Source: Nitrospirales bacterium
Lineage (GTDB): Bacteria > Nitrospirota > Nitrospiria > Nitrospirales > UBA2166
DNA length: 6,949 bases
Assembly: GCA_029261375.1 (NCBI GenBank)
Contig: JAJDBL010000045.1
Location: 1 to 6,949 of the forward strand
Direction: 5' to 3'
Below are positions 1-6,648 of this stretch, piece by piece. The notes beneath the pieces were generated by a model. The model saw only the letters and a list, made by a program, of their open reading frames with translations. It had not been told where the DNA came from and ran no database searches. Position 1 is the first letter of the stretch, and each line of letters starts with the position of its first letter. A program made the position numbers and the translations under genes.

Positions 1-352
1 GCAAGCGAAACTGGTTATGGCATCTCGTGGTGAAGTCTTCGATGTGGCGGTGGATATGCGCAAAGGTTCACCCACATTTTCGCAGTGGGTTGGCGTGACG
101 CTGTCCTCAGAGACGCCGAGTATGCTTTATGTTCCCGCCGGATTCGCGCATGGGTTCTGCGTGATCAGTGCCGAAGCAGACATCATCTACAAGATGACGG
201 GAGAGTACTCACCCGAGCAGGAACGTGGAATCATATGGAACGATCCAACCCTTGGAATAGAATGGCCAATTGCTGAGCCAATTCTGTCCGAAAAGGATGA
301 GACCTTGCCACTTCTCGCTAATGCGGAATGCAATTTCGTATATGAGGGATAG
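1..352 (+). CDS. rfbC: dTDP-4-dehydrorhamnose 3,5-epimerase, 3' part (5' end outside window)
   Basis: RfbC (RmlC) epimerises dTDP-4-keto-6-deoxyglucose at C3 and C5, the third step of dTDP-L-rhamnose synthesis for surface polysaccharide, in the cytoplasm. The open frame begins at base 2 (QAKLVMASRGEVFDVAVD) and ends with TAG at 350-352, giving about 116 codons. The family is usually about 180-190 aa, so the N-terminal third, including the expected catalytic histidine, lies upstream. The methionine at 17 is internal to the conserved strand and is not the start. Visible family features are GEVFDVAVDMRKGSPTF, the cupin segment YVPAGFAHGFCV, a YKMTGEYSPEQERGI stretch, the WNDP motif followed by LGIEWP, and the C-terminal ILSEKD. 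The last residues (LLANAECNFVYEG) are less typical, as is normal for this end. The gene converges on glgC and has no evident link to the glycogen genes. Other rhamnose genes may lie upstream, out of view. Confidence 0.95.
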   Translation, partial: QAKLVMASRGEVFDVAVDMRKGSPTFSQWVGVTLSSETPSMLYVPAGFAHGFCVISAEADIIYKMTGEYSPEQERGIIWNDPTLGIEWPIAEPILSEKDETLPLLANAECNFVYEG

Positions 353-460
353 GTGTCACGAATCCACTAGTGAATTGCTGAGCTGCATCTTGATACGTGG
401 TTCATTGAGGAGAAGGAAGAGAAGACGATGTAATCGAGCAGGACGATCAAAAAGTTCACT

Positions 461-557
461 CAGCAGGGCCGCAGCAAGCGATGAGGTAAATCCTACGACT
501 GTACGTTGAGCCGAGCCGCGAAGCGAGAATGCTGCTGGCTTGCTTTTGGAGCATTCT
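461..557 (+). repeat. 97-bp dispersed intergenic repeat, copy 1
   Basis: This stretch aligns without gaps to 2687-2783. I count 79 of 97 identical positions by eye. The best-conserved blocks are the first 14 bases (CAGCAGGGCCGCAG) and the 17-base core TACGACTGTACGTTGAG. It lies between the stop codons of rfbC (+) and glgC (-), ending 6 bp before the glgC stop. GCAAGC (474-479) can pair with GCTTGC (538-543), which is followed directly by TTTT (544-547). The element can therefore form a long hairpin ahead of a T-run on the + strand. The minus strand also has a T-run just beyond the element (AAAAA at 449-453 on +). No open frame crosses it convincingly. It may be a non-autonomous repeat reused as a terminator, but its mobility is not shown. 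Confidence 0.8.
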
Positions 558-563
558 AAGGTG

Positions 564-1796
564 CTACTTGAGTTTCATGCCTTTGGAGATGACGACTAAC
601 CCAGATTCAGTGACAGTGAACCGTTTGGCATCGGCCTCCAGGTCGTAACCGATGCGTGTTCCTGGTGGGACCGTCACGCCCTTGTCGATAATGGCACGTT
701 TGATCTTGGCTCCCTTTCCAACGACGACATGTTCCATGAGAATGGAATCCTGGACTTCTGCGTGGTTGTCGACGTGAACAGCAGGCGAGACGACGCAGTT
801 CTGGATCTTGCTTCCGCTGATGATACAGCCTCCACACACGATTGAATCAAGCGCGTGTCCCATGCGGCCTTTCTTGGTATTCGGGTCGTCGGCAAAGACG
901 AACTTCGCAGGCGGAAACTGTCCTTGGTAGGTCCGAAGCGGCCATGTTTGATCATAGAGGTTAAATGGCGGATCAACGGCTACGAGGTCCATATTCGCTT
1001 CCCAGTAGGCATCGAGGGTCCCGATATCCCGCCAATAGTGTTCCCTATGGCTTTTGGGATCCTCAAAGGGATACGCGAACACTGGTCGATCGGCAACCAT
1101 TTGCGGGAGAATATCTTTTCCGAAGTCATGGCCTGGCTTCTTCCGTTCGTCCTCCTCAAGATACCATTTCAACAGGCTGGTATTGAAAAGATAGATGCCC
1201 ATTGACGCAAGGGCATGGGTTGGTCTGCCCGGCATTGGGCGAGGATTTTTAGGTTTCTCGTCGAAGCGAAGGATGCGGTATTCCTCGTCTACAGCCAGAA
1301 CGCCGAATCGCGAGGCTTCCTCGATTGGAACGGGAATGGCTCCCGTGACAACTTCGGCACCACGCAAGAGCGCGAAGTTGTACATCTCGCCATAATCCAT
1401 CGTATAGATGTGGTCACCGCTAAGGATGAACACAAAGTCCGGGTCTTCATCGTCGATGAGGAACATGTTTTGACGAACCGCATCCGCGGTTCCGCGATAC
1501 CAATCCTGACTGATGCGTTGTTGCGGTGGCACCGCCATGACGTATTCATCGAGTTCTGGATTCAGGATGTGCCATGCCAGTTGCAGATGGCGGTCCAACG
1601 AGTGAGATTTGTACTGGATCAGAACGACAATTTTTCGCAGGCCAGAGTTCACACAATTACTGAGGGTAAAGTCGATGATCCGATACTTTCCGCCAAAGGG
1701 AACCGCTGGTTTCGCGCGCTCTGATGTGAGCGGTTGGAGGCGATCACCGCGGCCTCCTGCGAGGACGACCGTGAGGGTGTTTTTCAGTTTGGCCAT
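564..1796 (-). CDS. glgC: Glucose-1-phosphate adenylyltransferase (ADP-glucose pyrophosphorylase)
   Basis: GlgC makes ADP-glucose from ATP and glucose-1-phosphate, the committed and normally allosterically controlled step of bacterial glycogen synthesis, in the cytoplasm. Numbered from the ATG at 1796 it is 410 aa, the usual family length. The N-terminal nucleotidyltransferase domain shows the nucleotide-binding loop LAGGRGDRLQPLT (12-24), KPAVPFGGKYRIIDF (29-43), WYRGTADAVRQN (99-110), LSGDHIYTMDY (125-135, metal/ATP region), FDEKP (178-182), SMGIY (198-202) and WRDIGT (255-260). The last roughly 100 residues have hexapeptide-like repeats of a left-handed beta-helix, the regulatory/oligomerisation domain. 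The frame is open 12 codons further, to 1832, but 1796 is preferred: it has GAGG four bases upstream and begins MAKLKNTLTVVLAGG as in homologues. It overlaps the upstream small gene by 13 nt, which suggests translational coupling. Confidence 0.97.
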   Translation of the reverse strand: MAKLKNTLTVVLAGGRGDRLQPLTSERAKPAVPFGGKYRIIDFTLSNCVNSGLRKIVVLIQYKSHSLDRHLQLAWHILNPELDEYVMAVPPQQRISQDWYRGTADAVRQNMFLIDDEDPDFVFILSGDHIYTMDYGEMYNFALLRGAEVVTGAIPVPIEEASRFGVLAVDEEYRILRFDEKPKNPRPMPGRPTHALASMGIYLFNTSLLKWYLEEDERKKPGHDFGKDILPQMVADRPVFAYPFEDPKSHREHYWRDIGTLDAYWEANMDLVAVDPPFNLYDQTWPLRTYQGQFPPAKFVFADDPNTKKGRMGHALDSIVCGGCIISGSKIQNCVVSPAVHVDNHAEVQDSILMEHVVVGKGAKIKRAIIDKGVTVPPGTRIGYDLEADAKRFTVTESGLVVISKGMKLK

Positions 1797-2125
1797 GTGG
1801 CCTCGACAAACGGATACGCGTTCTTCCGACAAAACTGGCTGAGTTTATCCGGCACTGCCGAGACCTGGTAATAGCCGACTTTAACTCCCGCCGGCGGCGC
1901 GGGTTTCGGGGGATCAGCCTCGGGATCTTCTTCGAGGTCTTGGTCTATGACCTGTACGGTTGCCCCTTTTAATGCGTCCATCGATTCTTGAACGGGGATA
2001 TTCAGCGGGTCGGGTGACCAGGTGGACAGTCGCAATTTCATTTTCTTTACGCACGTGAGCAGCGGGACTTCATCGTAGTAGCCGCTATATTGCTTCTTTC
2101 CAACATACAGACGAACACGGGCCAT
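1784..2125 (-). CDS. Conserved-looking small protein of unknown function, coupled to glgC
   Basis: I do not recognise this 113-aa protein. It starts MARVRLYVGKKQYSGYYDEV. The middle (about 61-80) is acidic and proline-rich (DLEEDPEADPPKPAPPAG) and looks like a linker between two small segments. The first is basic and beta-rich (1-60, with KKMKLRLSTW); the second contains VKVGYYQVSAVPDKLSQFC (81-99). It has two cysteines (25 and 99), no signal peptide and no membrane segment, so it is probably cytoplasmic. The frame extends 4 codons to an ATG at 2137, but GGAGGA sits at ideal spacing before the ATG at 2125, so that start is chosen. Its TGA (1784-1786) lies inside the first codons of glgC, in another frame. 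This ties its expression to glgC, but a glycogen role is only inference. Confidence 0.85.
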   Translation of the reverse strand: MARVRLYVGKKQYSGYYDEVPLLTCVKKMKLRLSTWSPDPLNIPVQESMDALKGATVQVIDQDLEEDPEADPPKPAPPAGVKVGYYQVSAVPDKLSQFCRKNAYPFVEATWPN

Positions 2126-2129
2126 TGAT

Positions 2130-2135
2130 TCCTCC
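2130..2135 (-). promoter_or_regulatory. Shine-Dalgarno site deciding the start of the 113-aa gene
   Basis: On the minus strand GGAGGA lies four bases before the ATG at 2125. It overlaps the first codons of the alternative start at 2137, which makes that upstream start unlikely. Confidence 0.8.
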
Positions 2136-2187
2136 ATGGTTCAGTTGCTTCCAGGATGCGACTCTCGATACAGTAAGGGGGAATTCT

Positions 2188-2193
2188 ATCATA
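2188..2193 (-). promoter_or_regulatory. Candidate -10 element for the small gene-glgC operon
   Basis: TATGAT on the minus strand (5 of 6 to TATAAT) lies 62 bases before the start at 2125, in the 96-bp gap divergent from fxsA. No convincing -35 is present at normal spacing. The hexamer is nearly self-complementary in context (TATCAT on the + strand), so it could serve either direction. Confidence 0.25.
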
Positions 2194-2205
2194 GCCTGCC
2201 ACTCT

Positions 2206-2212
2206 AGGAGGG
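2206..2212 (+). promoter_or_regulatory. Strong Shine-Dalgarno site for fxsA
   Basis: AGGAGGG lies nine bases before the GTG at 2222. It supports that non-ATG start for the FxsA-family protein. Confidence 0.75.
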
Positions 2213-2221
2213 CCGTCCACG

Positions 2222-2623
2222 GTGTTTCCAAAGCTTCTCGCGCTATTCATCATTCTGCCCCTCATCGAGCTGTACGTCATTCTTGAAGTAGGGTCCGTCT
2301 TCGGGGCGCTTGAAACCGTGTTATTGGTGGTGCTCACCGCAGTGGCGGGGGCGTTTTTCACGAAGCTTGAAGGACTGCGGACGTTGCAGCGCATGCAGCA
2401 ACAAATCATGCATGGCCAGTTGCCTGCGGAAGAGCTGGTAGATTCTGTTCTAATCTGTGTGGCCGGTGTTCTCCTTCTCACCCCAGGCTTTCTCACCGAC
2501 GCATTTGGACTTTGGATTCTTATCCCGCCAACCCGGACACTCTTCAAGCGATGGTTGCGGTATCGGTTTGATCGGTATCTGGGGAGTAGGCCCACGATAA
2601 CACGAACAAATCGGCCCGGGTGA
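2222..2623 (+). CDS. fxsA: FxsA-family cytoplasmic membrane protein
   Basis: This 133-aa integral membrane protein belongs to the FxsA family, named for the E. coli protein whose overproduction suppresses F-plasmid exclusion of phage T7. The family's normal role is not known. A GTG start with AGGAGGG nine bases upstream gives MFPKLLALF. Hydrophobic segments lie at about 4-24 (with the family signature PLIELYVILEVG, 13-24), 28-48 and 71-102. The last contains the other hallmark, LLLTPGFLTDAFG (84-96), probably a broken or re-entrant helix. A basic, cytosolic-looking tail follows (RWLRYRFDRYLGSRP), shorter than in many homologues. It stands alone, divergent from the glgC operon and convergent with the exported-protein gene. 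No link to glycogen is visible. Confidence 0.92.
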   Translation: MFPKLLALFIILPLIELYVILEVGSVFGALETVLLVVLTAVAGAFFTKLEGLRTLQRMQQQIMHGQLPAEELVDSVLICVAGVLLLTPGFLTDAFGLWILIPPTRTLFKRWLRYRFDRYLGSRPTITRTNRPG

Positions 2624-2686
2624 ATGCGGAATATCTCGAAAGAACGCGCATAGTTGACCAACGGCAGGAGGTTTAAACAGGGTGTT

Positions 2687-2783
2687 CAGCAGGGCCGCAG
2701 TGAGCGGTGAGCCGAATCGTACGACTGTACGTTGAGTCGAGCTGCGAAGTGAGAACGCCGCTGGCGGCCTTTTTGAACATTCC
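2687..2783 (+). repeat. 97-bp dispersed intergenic repeat, copy 2
   Basis: Gap-free counterpart of 461-557 in the same orientation. It lies between the stop codons of fxsA (+) and the exported-protein gene (-), ending one base before the latter. Folding signals are clear. TGTTCA (2683-2688, just over the left edge) pairs with TGAACA (2774-2779), and GGCCGC (2693-2698) pairs with GCGGCC (2764-2769). This gives a 12-bp outer stem broken by a 4x4 internal loop. In the centre CGTAC-GACT-GTACG (2718-2731) forms a perfect 5-bp hairpin. No protein-coding potential is visible. It could be a MITE- or REP-like sequence or a repeated structured RNA/terminator element; two copies cannot decide. Confidence 0.85.
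2757..2774 (+). terminator. Rho-independent-type terminator for fxsA, inside repeat copy 2
   Basis: GCCG (2757-2760), loop CTGG and CGGC (2765-2768) form a short GC hairpin, followed by C and five T (2770-2774). The longer pairing GGCCGC/GCGGCC within the repeat ends at the same T-run and would strengthen it. It would end fxsA transcription and shield the convergent gene. Termination is inferred from form only. Confidence 0.6.
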
Positions 2784-2784
2784 G

Positions 2785-3417
2785 CTAGGGGATCGATTCG
2801 GTTTGGAGGTTGAGGAACAGCACTAACCGGTCCTTCCCGACGCGAAGTCGAGGCGTGGTTGGCCGAACACCCACCAGTGTCTTGCCCGGAATTGGAACGC
2901 TGATTTTCGGCAGGTCTTCCATGTTCAGTAGCGGGATAAACTCCGGCAACAGAACAGCTCGGACCAGGTCATCAATCGGGAAAATTTGAATGTCTCCCGG
3001 GATCGGTACATCCTCGAGCTGTATCTCAGAATCGACGACGTGAAGGAGTATGGATGTCGGCGTCGTGATAGGTTTCGTCTGCACGTGTGCCGTAAATCCC
3101 ACTGCTGAATGTTGTTCTGCTTCCAAGATGTGATAGCGAACTTCAACCTTTCCTTTCATGGTGAGGTCTAGTGTCCTAACGTGTTGATTTATTGATGTAA
3201 TCTCAGCATGTTCGACGTGAAGTGCAACCGTTGGTCTGAGTGGAATCTTATCCCAGGTATTTTGAAATATCGCACCATGGAGATGAGAGAGCATTTGATT
3301 AAGGGACCCACGATCCATCGACATCCGTATCTCTGAGGGTGCGGCGAAGGTTGTTGCGCACGATAGGAACAGAATGAGTCCCGTCAATCCAATGTATTTC
3401 GTTCGTCCGTTCAACAT
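2785..3417 (-). CDS. Exported protein of unknown function (signal peptide)
   Basis: I do not recognise the family. From the ATG at 3417 it is 210 aa. Residues 1-26 are a typical Sec signal peptide: basic start (MLNGRTK), hydrophobic core LTGLILFLSC and an FAA/P cleavage site near 26-27. C20 is not in a good lipobox. The mature part begins with an amphipathic segment (SLNQMLSHLHGAIFQ, 38-52). Alternating beta-type stretches follow (for example ILLHVVDSEIQLEDV, 123-137), then a helix-like LVRAVLLPEFIPLL (151-164) and a last strand pair. This order vaguely recalls periplasmic or lipid-binding DUF1439/YceB-like proteins, which is only a suggestion. AGGA lies six bases before the ATG. The frame stays open upstream into the hydrolase gene, but that extension lacks a signal-peptide start. 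It follows the hydrolase by 32 bp, a probable operon. Location is probably periplasmic. Confidence 0.82.
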   Translation of the reverse strand: MLNGRTKYIGLTGLILFLSCATTFAAPSEIRMSMDRGSLNQMLSHLHGAIFQNTWDKIPLRPTVALHVEHAEITSINQHVRTLDLTMKGKVEVRYHILEAEQHSAVGFTAHVQTKPITTPTSILLHVVDSEIQLEDVPIPGDIQIFPIDDLVRAVLLPEFIPLLNMEDLPKISVPIPGKTLVGVRPTTPRLRVGKDRLVLFLNLQTESIP

Positions 3418-3449
3418 CTGTATCCTAACTTCAGTTTTGCGACAGTCGT

Positions 3450-4211
3450 CTAGATTCGTAGACTGAGTCGATCTCGCGCGACAATAATTTTCCCGCCAAA
3501 GACCTTCGCACACTGTCCTTTGACGTCATATTCTTCGCATACGGGATAGAAATGCGAGAGGATGAGCGTCTTTACGCCAGCTTCTTTCGCGACCCGTCCA
3601 CAATCGTGCGCGTTCATATGGTTTGTTCCGGGTTTTTGGACCGGAAACGAGCAGTCCAACACTGCCACATTCGTGTTACGACACAGTTCCACGAGGTTTG
3701 ATGAGTATTGCGCGTCACCAGAATATGCAAAGGTCCGTCCGCCATGTTCCACACGGTATCCCAAGCACCGTAGCTTTGGGGTGTGTGTCATGTATTTCGT
3801 CATAATTGTTGTTTTCCCGATGGTGACACTCGTTTCGCCAAGATTCCGGATCCCCACTGGGAATGGTGTTGGTGTGAACGCCGGAAATGTTCGGAGGATG
3901 CTCCCAAACATGCGGCGGGTTCCCGTCGGACCGAATATCGTAATCCCTTGCCGTGGTGAGGACATAGGGGACATCTTTGCCGTAATCACGGCATCAAAGA
4001 AAAACGGGATGAAGTCCGCTACATGATCGGCATGGTGATGGGAAAAAAACAGGTGTCCAATGGAGTGACGATCAACAGATGTCTTAAGCAGGTTCATGAG
4101 CGTTCGCGGGCCGAAATCAAGGAGGAACGTGTGATCGGTCTCAATCAAATACCCCGCTGCCGCACGGGCGGGGTGGAGATTGGTTCCGGAGCCAAGGATT
4201 GTCAGTCTCAT
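3450..4211 (-). CDS. Metallo-beta-lactamase-fold hydrolase (RNase Z/arylsulfatase-like group)
   Basis: A 253-aa soluble enzyme, probably a two-metal hydrolase whose substrate cannot be read from the sequence. It begins MRLTILGSGTNLHPARAAAG, like members of the RNase Z/BN-like branch. The metal motif HxHxDH is intact in SHHHADH (H58, H60, D62, H63). Other likely ligands are H143 in MTHTPKLRCLGYR, D166 in YSGD and H220 in ILSHFYP; NHMNAHD (197-203) adds two conserved-looking histidines. It is shorter than classical tRNase Z (about 300 aa or more) and I do not see the extended exosite arm, so tRNA 3' processing is possible but not the first guess. The frame opens at GTG 4223; ATG 4211 is preferred because homologues begin there. 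No clear Shine-Dalgarno precedes either. It is probably co-transcribed with the exported-protein gene downstream. Confidence 0.93.
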   Translation of the reverse strand: MRLTILGSGTNLHPARAAAGYLIETDHTFLLDFGPRTLMNLLKTSVDRHSIGHLFFSHHHADHVADFIPFFFDAVITAKMSPMSSPRQGITIFGPTGTRRMFGSILRTFPAFTPTPFPVGIRNLGETSVTIGKTTIMTKYMTHTPKLRCLGYRVEHGGRTFAYSGDAQYSSNLVELCRNTNVAVLDCSFPVQKPGTNHMNAHDCGRVAKEAGVKTLILSHFYPVCEEYDVKGQCAKVFGGKIIVARDRLSLRI

Positions 4212-4225
4212 CGTCGTCAGCACAT

Positions 4226-4254
4226 GTATTACGGCGCTTGCTTGTAGGTGTCAA
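4226..4254 (-). promoter_or_regulatory. Candidate sigma70-type promoter of the hydrolase operon
   Basis: On the minus strand a perfect TTGACA (4254-4249) is separated by 17 bases from TAATAC (4231-4226), a poor -10 (3 of 6). Transcription would begin near 4219, only about 8 bases before the ATG at 4211. That gives a nearly leaderless mRNA and fits the missing Shine-Dalgarno. A GTCA-AGCG-TGAC inverted repeat (4250-4261) overlaps the -35 and could be an operator. Confidence 0.4.
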
Positions 4255-4309
4255 GCGTGACGGATTGCTTAATCGGAGGAACGCCTAGGAAGTACAGGCA
4301 AGCGTGGTC

Positions 4310-4365
4310 GTGTCCTGAATGTGTCCCGAACTCCGTCAGCTAATCAGGAGGAAACTGTATATAAT
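4310..4365 (+). promoter_or_regulatory. Candidate glgX promoter with tandem 10-bp repeats upstream
   Basis: A perfect TATAAT (4360-4365) lies 75 bases before the glgX ATG in an AT-rich patch. No good -35 is found 16-18 bases upstream. Instead, GTGTCCTGAA (4310-4319) and GTGTCCCGAA (4321-4330), one mismatch apart with an 11-bp period, fall at about -62 to -42 from the expected start. This is where an activator would bind one face of the helix. Activator control is inference. Confidence 0.35.
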
Positions 4366-4440
4366 ATAAAGATCCGCGTTGGCTTCACGGACCAATAACG
4401 CGGTGCACTATCACATGAACATTGATTGGACATAAAGCAT

Positions 4441-6588
4441 ATGCGTGTTTGGCCAGGACAACCCTATCCTCTTGGGGCGACATGGGACGGAGAAGGCGTC
4501 AATTTTGCCCTTTTTTCTGAGAATGCGACAGCAGTTGATCTGTGCCTCTTTGATACCGCGGATCAGGAGCACGAAACCCATCGGATAGGAATCGGGGAAC
4601 GCACGGACCAGGTCTGGCATGTCTATCTTCCGGAAGCACGTCCTGGGCAGCTCTACGGATACCGGGTCCATGGACCATTTGCTCCTGAAGAGGGGCACCG
4701 ATTTAATCCCGCCAAGTTGTTGATCGATCCCTATACGAAAGCGTTGAGTGGGGTTCCGATCTGTGCCGAGGAGACGTTTGGATATCCGCTGAATAATGGC
4801 CACGACGACTTGTCTCGCGACTCGCGGAATAGTGCACGCGTGGTTCCGAAAGGTGTCGTGATTGACCAAGCGTTTAGTTGGGGGAGCGATCAACTCCTCC
4901 AGACGCCGTGGGAACAGACGATTATCTATGAGTGTCATGTCAAAGGATTTACGATGCATCATCCAAGTATTCCCGAGCGGCTGCGAGGCACGTATGCCGG
5001 TTTGGCGTCACCGGCTTCCATTGACTACCTTCAGCGATTAGGTATTACCGCAGTAGAGCTTCTTCCCGTTCATTCGTTTATTGATGACAAGCATCTTGTG
5101 GATCGTGGGTTGACCAATTACTGGGGCTATAACTCCATTAGCTTTTTTGTTCCCGACGTCCGCTACTCTGCATTTCCAGAGCAGGGCGGTAACGTCAATG
5201 AGTTCAAGACCATGGTGAAGACGCTTCATAGTGCTGGGATCGAAGTCATTCTTGACGTGGTGTACAACCATACCGGTGAAGGCAGCCACTTGGGTCCAAC
5301 CTTGTCCTTCCGAGGGATCGACAACGCCACCTATTATCGCCTCACACCAGAGAGTCCGCGCTACTACGTAGACTATACTGGCTGTGGCAATACCCTCAAT
5401 GTCAGACATCCCCGGACCCTCCAACTGATTATGGATAGTCTGCGTTATTGGGTGTTGGAGATGCACGTGGACGGTTTCCGGTTTGATCTTGCGTCAGCGC
5501 TGGCACGCGAATTAAAAGACGTCGATCGGCTAAGCGCATTTTTTGACATCATCCACCAAGACCCAGTTCTTTCTCAGATCAAACTGATTGCAGAGCCGTG
5601 GGATCTCGGTGATGGGGGCTATCAGGTCGGAAACTTCCCCATCGGCTGGGCGGAATGGAATGGAAAATATCGGGATGGCATCCGTCGCTATTGGAAAGGA
5701 GATGGTGGCCTCGTCGCTGAGATGGGGTACCGGCTCACTGGCAGTAGTGACCTGTATGGGACGAGCGGTCGGTCCCCGCACGCGAGCATCAATTATGTGG
5801 TCGCACATGATGGATTTACGCTCCAGGATCTCGTGTCGTATGAGCAGAAGCATAACGAGGCGAATGGCGAAGAGAACAGAGACGGGAGTGATGAGAACCT
5901 GAGTTGGAATGGCGGTGTCGAGGGGCCAAGCAACGACCCTGACATCACCACGTTACGCGAACGACAAAAGCGGAATTTTCTCGCGACGCTCTTGCTCTCC
6001 CAAGGTATTCCGATGCTGTGTGGGGGCGATGAGATAGGGAGAACACAGCAGGGGAACAACAACGCATATTGTCAGGACAACGACCTGAGTTGGCACGATT
6101 GGGACGTTGATCGCGCCGGCCAGCAACTGTTGGCGTTCACCCAACAGTTGATCGACCTGCGACGAAACCATCCAGTCTTTCGACGTCGCCGTTTCTTTCA
6201 AGGGAGGCTGCTTCGAGGATCCGAAGTCAAAGATCTTGCATGGTTTCGTCCCGATGGGAAGGAAATGACGGAAGAAGAATGGAACAGCGGATTTGTTCGC
6301 GCGATTGGCATGCGGTTGGCAGGCGATGCCATGAACGAAATGGACGCGCGAGGGGAGCCGATTGTCGATGATACGTTTCTCGTCCTCCTCAATGCCCATC
6401 ACGAGTCATTGCCGTTTGCGATGCCTGCACACCGAAAAAGCCTTCGGTGGGAGGTGGTGTTTGACACCGCGATCGCCGTCCCAAAGAGGCGAGTCGTTCG
6501 GGTGCGAGGCGGGGAGGAATACCCGCTTCATGCACGTTCGCTGGCCCTATTTCGACTCTTGGCGCTTCCTCGACGATCTCGTGGATAG
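4441..6588 (+). CDS. glgX: Glycogen debranching enzyme (GH13, isoamylase type)
   Basis: GlgX hydrolyses alpha-1,6 branch points of short-branched glycogen (limit dextrin), supplying linear chains for phosphorolysis, in the cytoplasm. Numbered from the ATG at 4441 it is 715 aa, the normal length. It starts [17 protein letters not shown], with the N-terminal CBM48-type beta domain at about 10-100. The GH13 barrel follows with all four conserved regions: DVVYNH (272-277); DGFRFDLA (344-351, nucleophile D349); LIAEPWD (383-388 region, acid/base E385); and [12 protein letters not shown] (453-464, H456/D457). A C-terminal beta domain ends [12 protein letters not shown]. The frame also allows a TTG start at 4426, but family members begin MRVWPG. 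The Shine-Dalgarno is weak. glgB follows after 134 bp in the same direction, so the two may be co-transcribed. Confidence 0.97.
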   Translation: MRVWPGQPYPLGATWDGEGVNFALFSENATAVDLCLFDTADQEHETHRIGIGERTDQVWHVYLPEARPGQLYGYRVHGPFAPEEGHRFNPAKLLIDPYTKALSGVPICAEETFGYPLNNGHDDLSRDSRNSARVVPKGVVIDQAFSWGSDQLLQTPWEQTIIYECHVKGFTMHHPSIPERLRGTYAGLASPASIDYLQRLGITAVELLPVHSFIDDKHLVDRGLTNYWGYNSISFFVPDVRYSAFPEQGGNVNEFKTMVKTLHSAGIEVILDVVYNHTGEGSHLGPTLSFRGIDNATYYRLTPESPRYYVDYTGCGNTLNVRHPRTLQLIMDSLRYWVLEMHVDGFRFDLASALARELKDVDRLSAFFDIIHQDPVLSQIKLIAEPWDLGDGGYQVGNFPIGWAEWNGKYRDGIRRYWKGDGGLVAEMGYRLTGSSDLYGTSGRSPHASINYVVAHDGFTLQDLVSYEQKHNEANGEENRDGSDENLSWNGGVEGPSNDPDITTLRERQKRNFLATLLLSQGIPMLCGGDEIGRTQQGNNNAYCQDNDLSWHDWDVDRAGQQLLAFTQQLIDLRRNHPVFRRRRFFQGRLLRGSEVKDLAWFRPDGKEMTEEEWNSGFVRAIGMRLAGDAMNEMDARGEPIVDDTFLVLLNAHHESLPFAMPAHRKSLRWEVVFDTAIAVPKRRVVRVRGGEEYPLHARSLALFRLLALPRRSRG

Positions 6589-6648
6589 GGATACGACCGC
6601 TAGCCTACTTAAGGAAGCCAATGTGGTCCGACTCAGTCGCTACGGGAA

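Noticed and set aside
407..430. 19-base purine run resembling a ribosome site before an ATG
   Set aside because: The ATG at 428 is followed at once by TAA, so nothing is encoded.
374..433. Protein-like 19-codon stretch in the rfbC frame after its stop (ATT...ATG-TAA, with DTWFIEEKEEKTM)
   Set aside because: It has no ATG, GTG or TTG start near its beginning and is preceded by two stops in a row. It is too short to call a gene remnant, although the peptide looks plausible.
1215..1724. 169-codon open frame on the + strand
   Set aside because: It lies wholly opposite glgC, whose motifs are unmistakable. Its translation shows no family features, so it is a shadow frame.
1797..1832. 12-codon upstream extension of glgC
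   Set aside because: No ribosome site precedes it, and the extension has no match to the usual GlgC start. The ATG at 1796 has GAGG upstream and the typical first residues.
3418..3513. 32-codon N-terminal extension of the exported protein into the hydrolase gene
   Set aside because: It would bury a clear signal peptide internally and overlap the hydrolase gene. The ATG at 3417 has a proper Shine-Dalgarno.
4346..4352. Strong Shine-Dalgarno-like AGGAGGA in the glgX leader region
   Set aside because: No usable start codon with an open frame follows. The site lies just upstream of the candidate -10 and would not be transcribed from it.
5038..5466. 142-codon open frame on the minus strand inside glgX
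   Set aside because: It overlaps the conserved catalytic region of GlgX and has no recognisable protein character.
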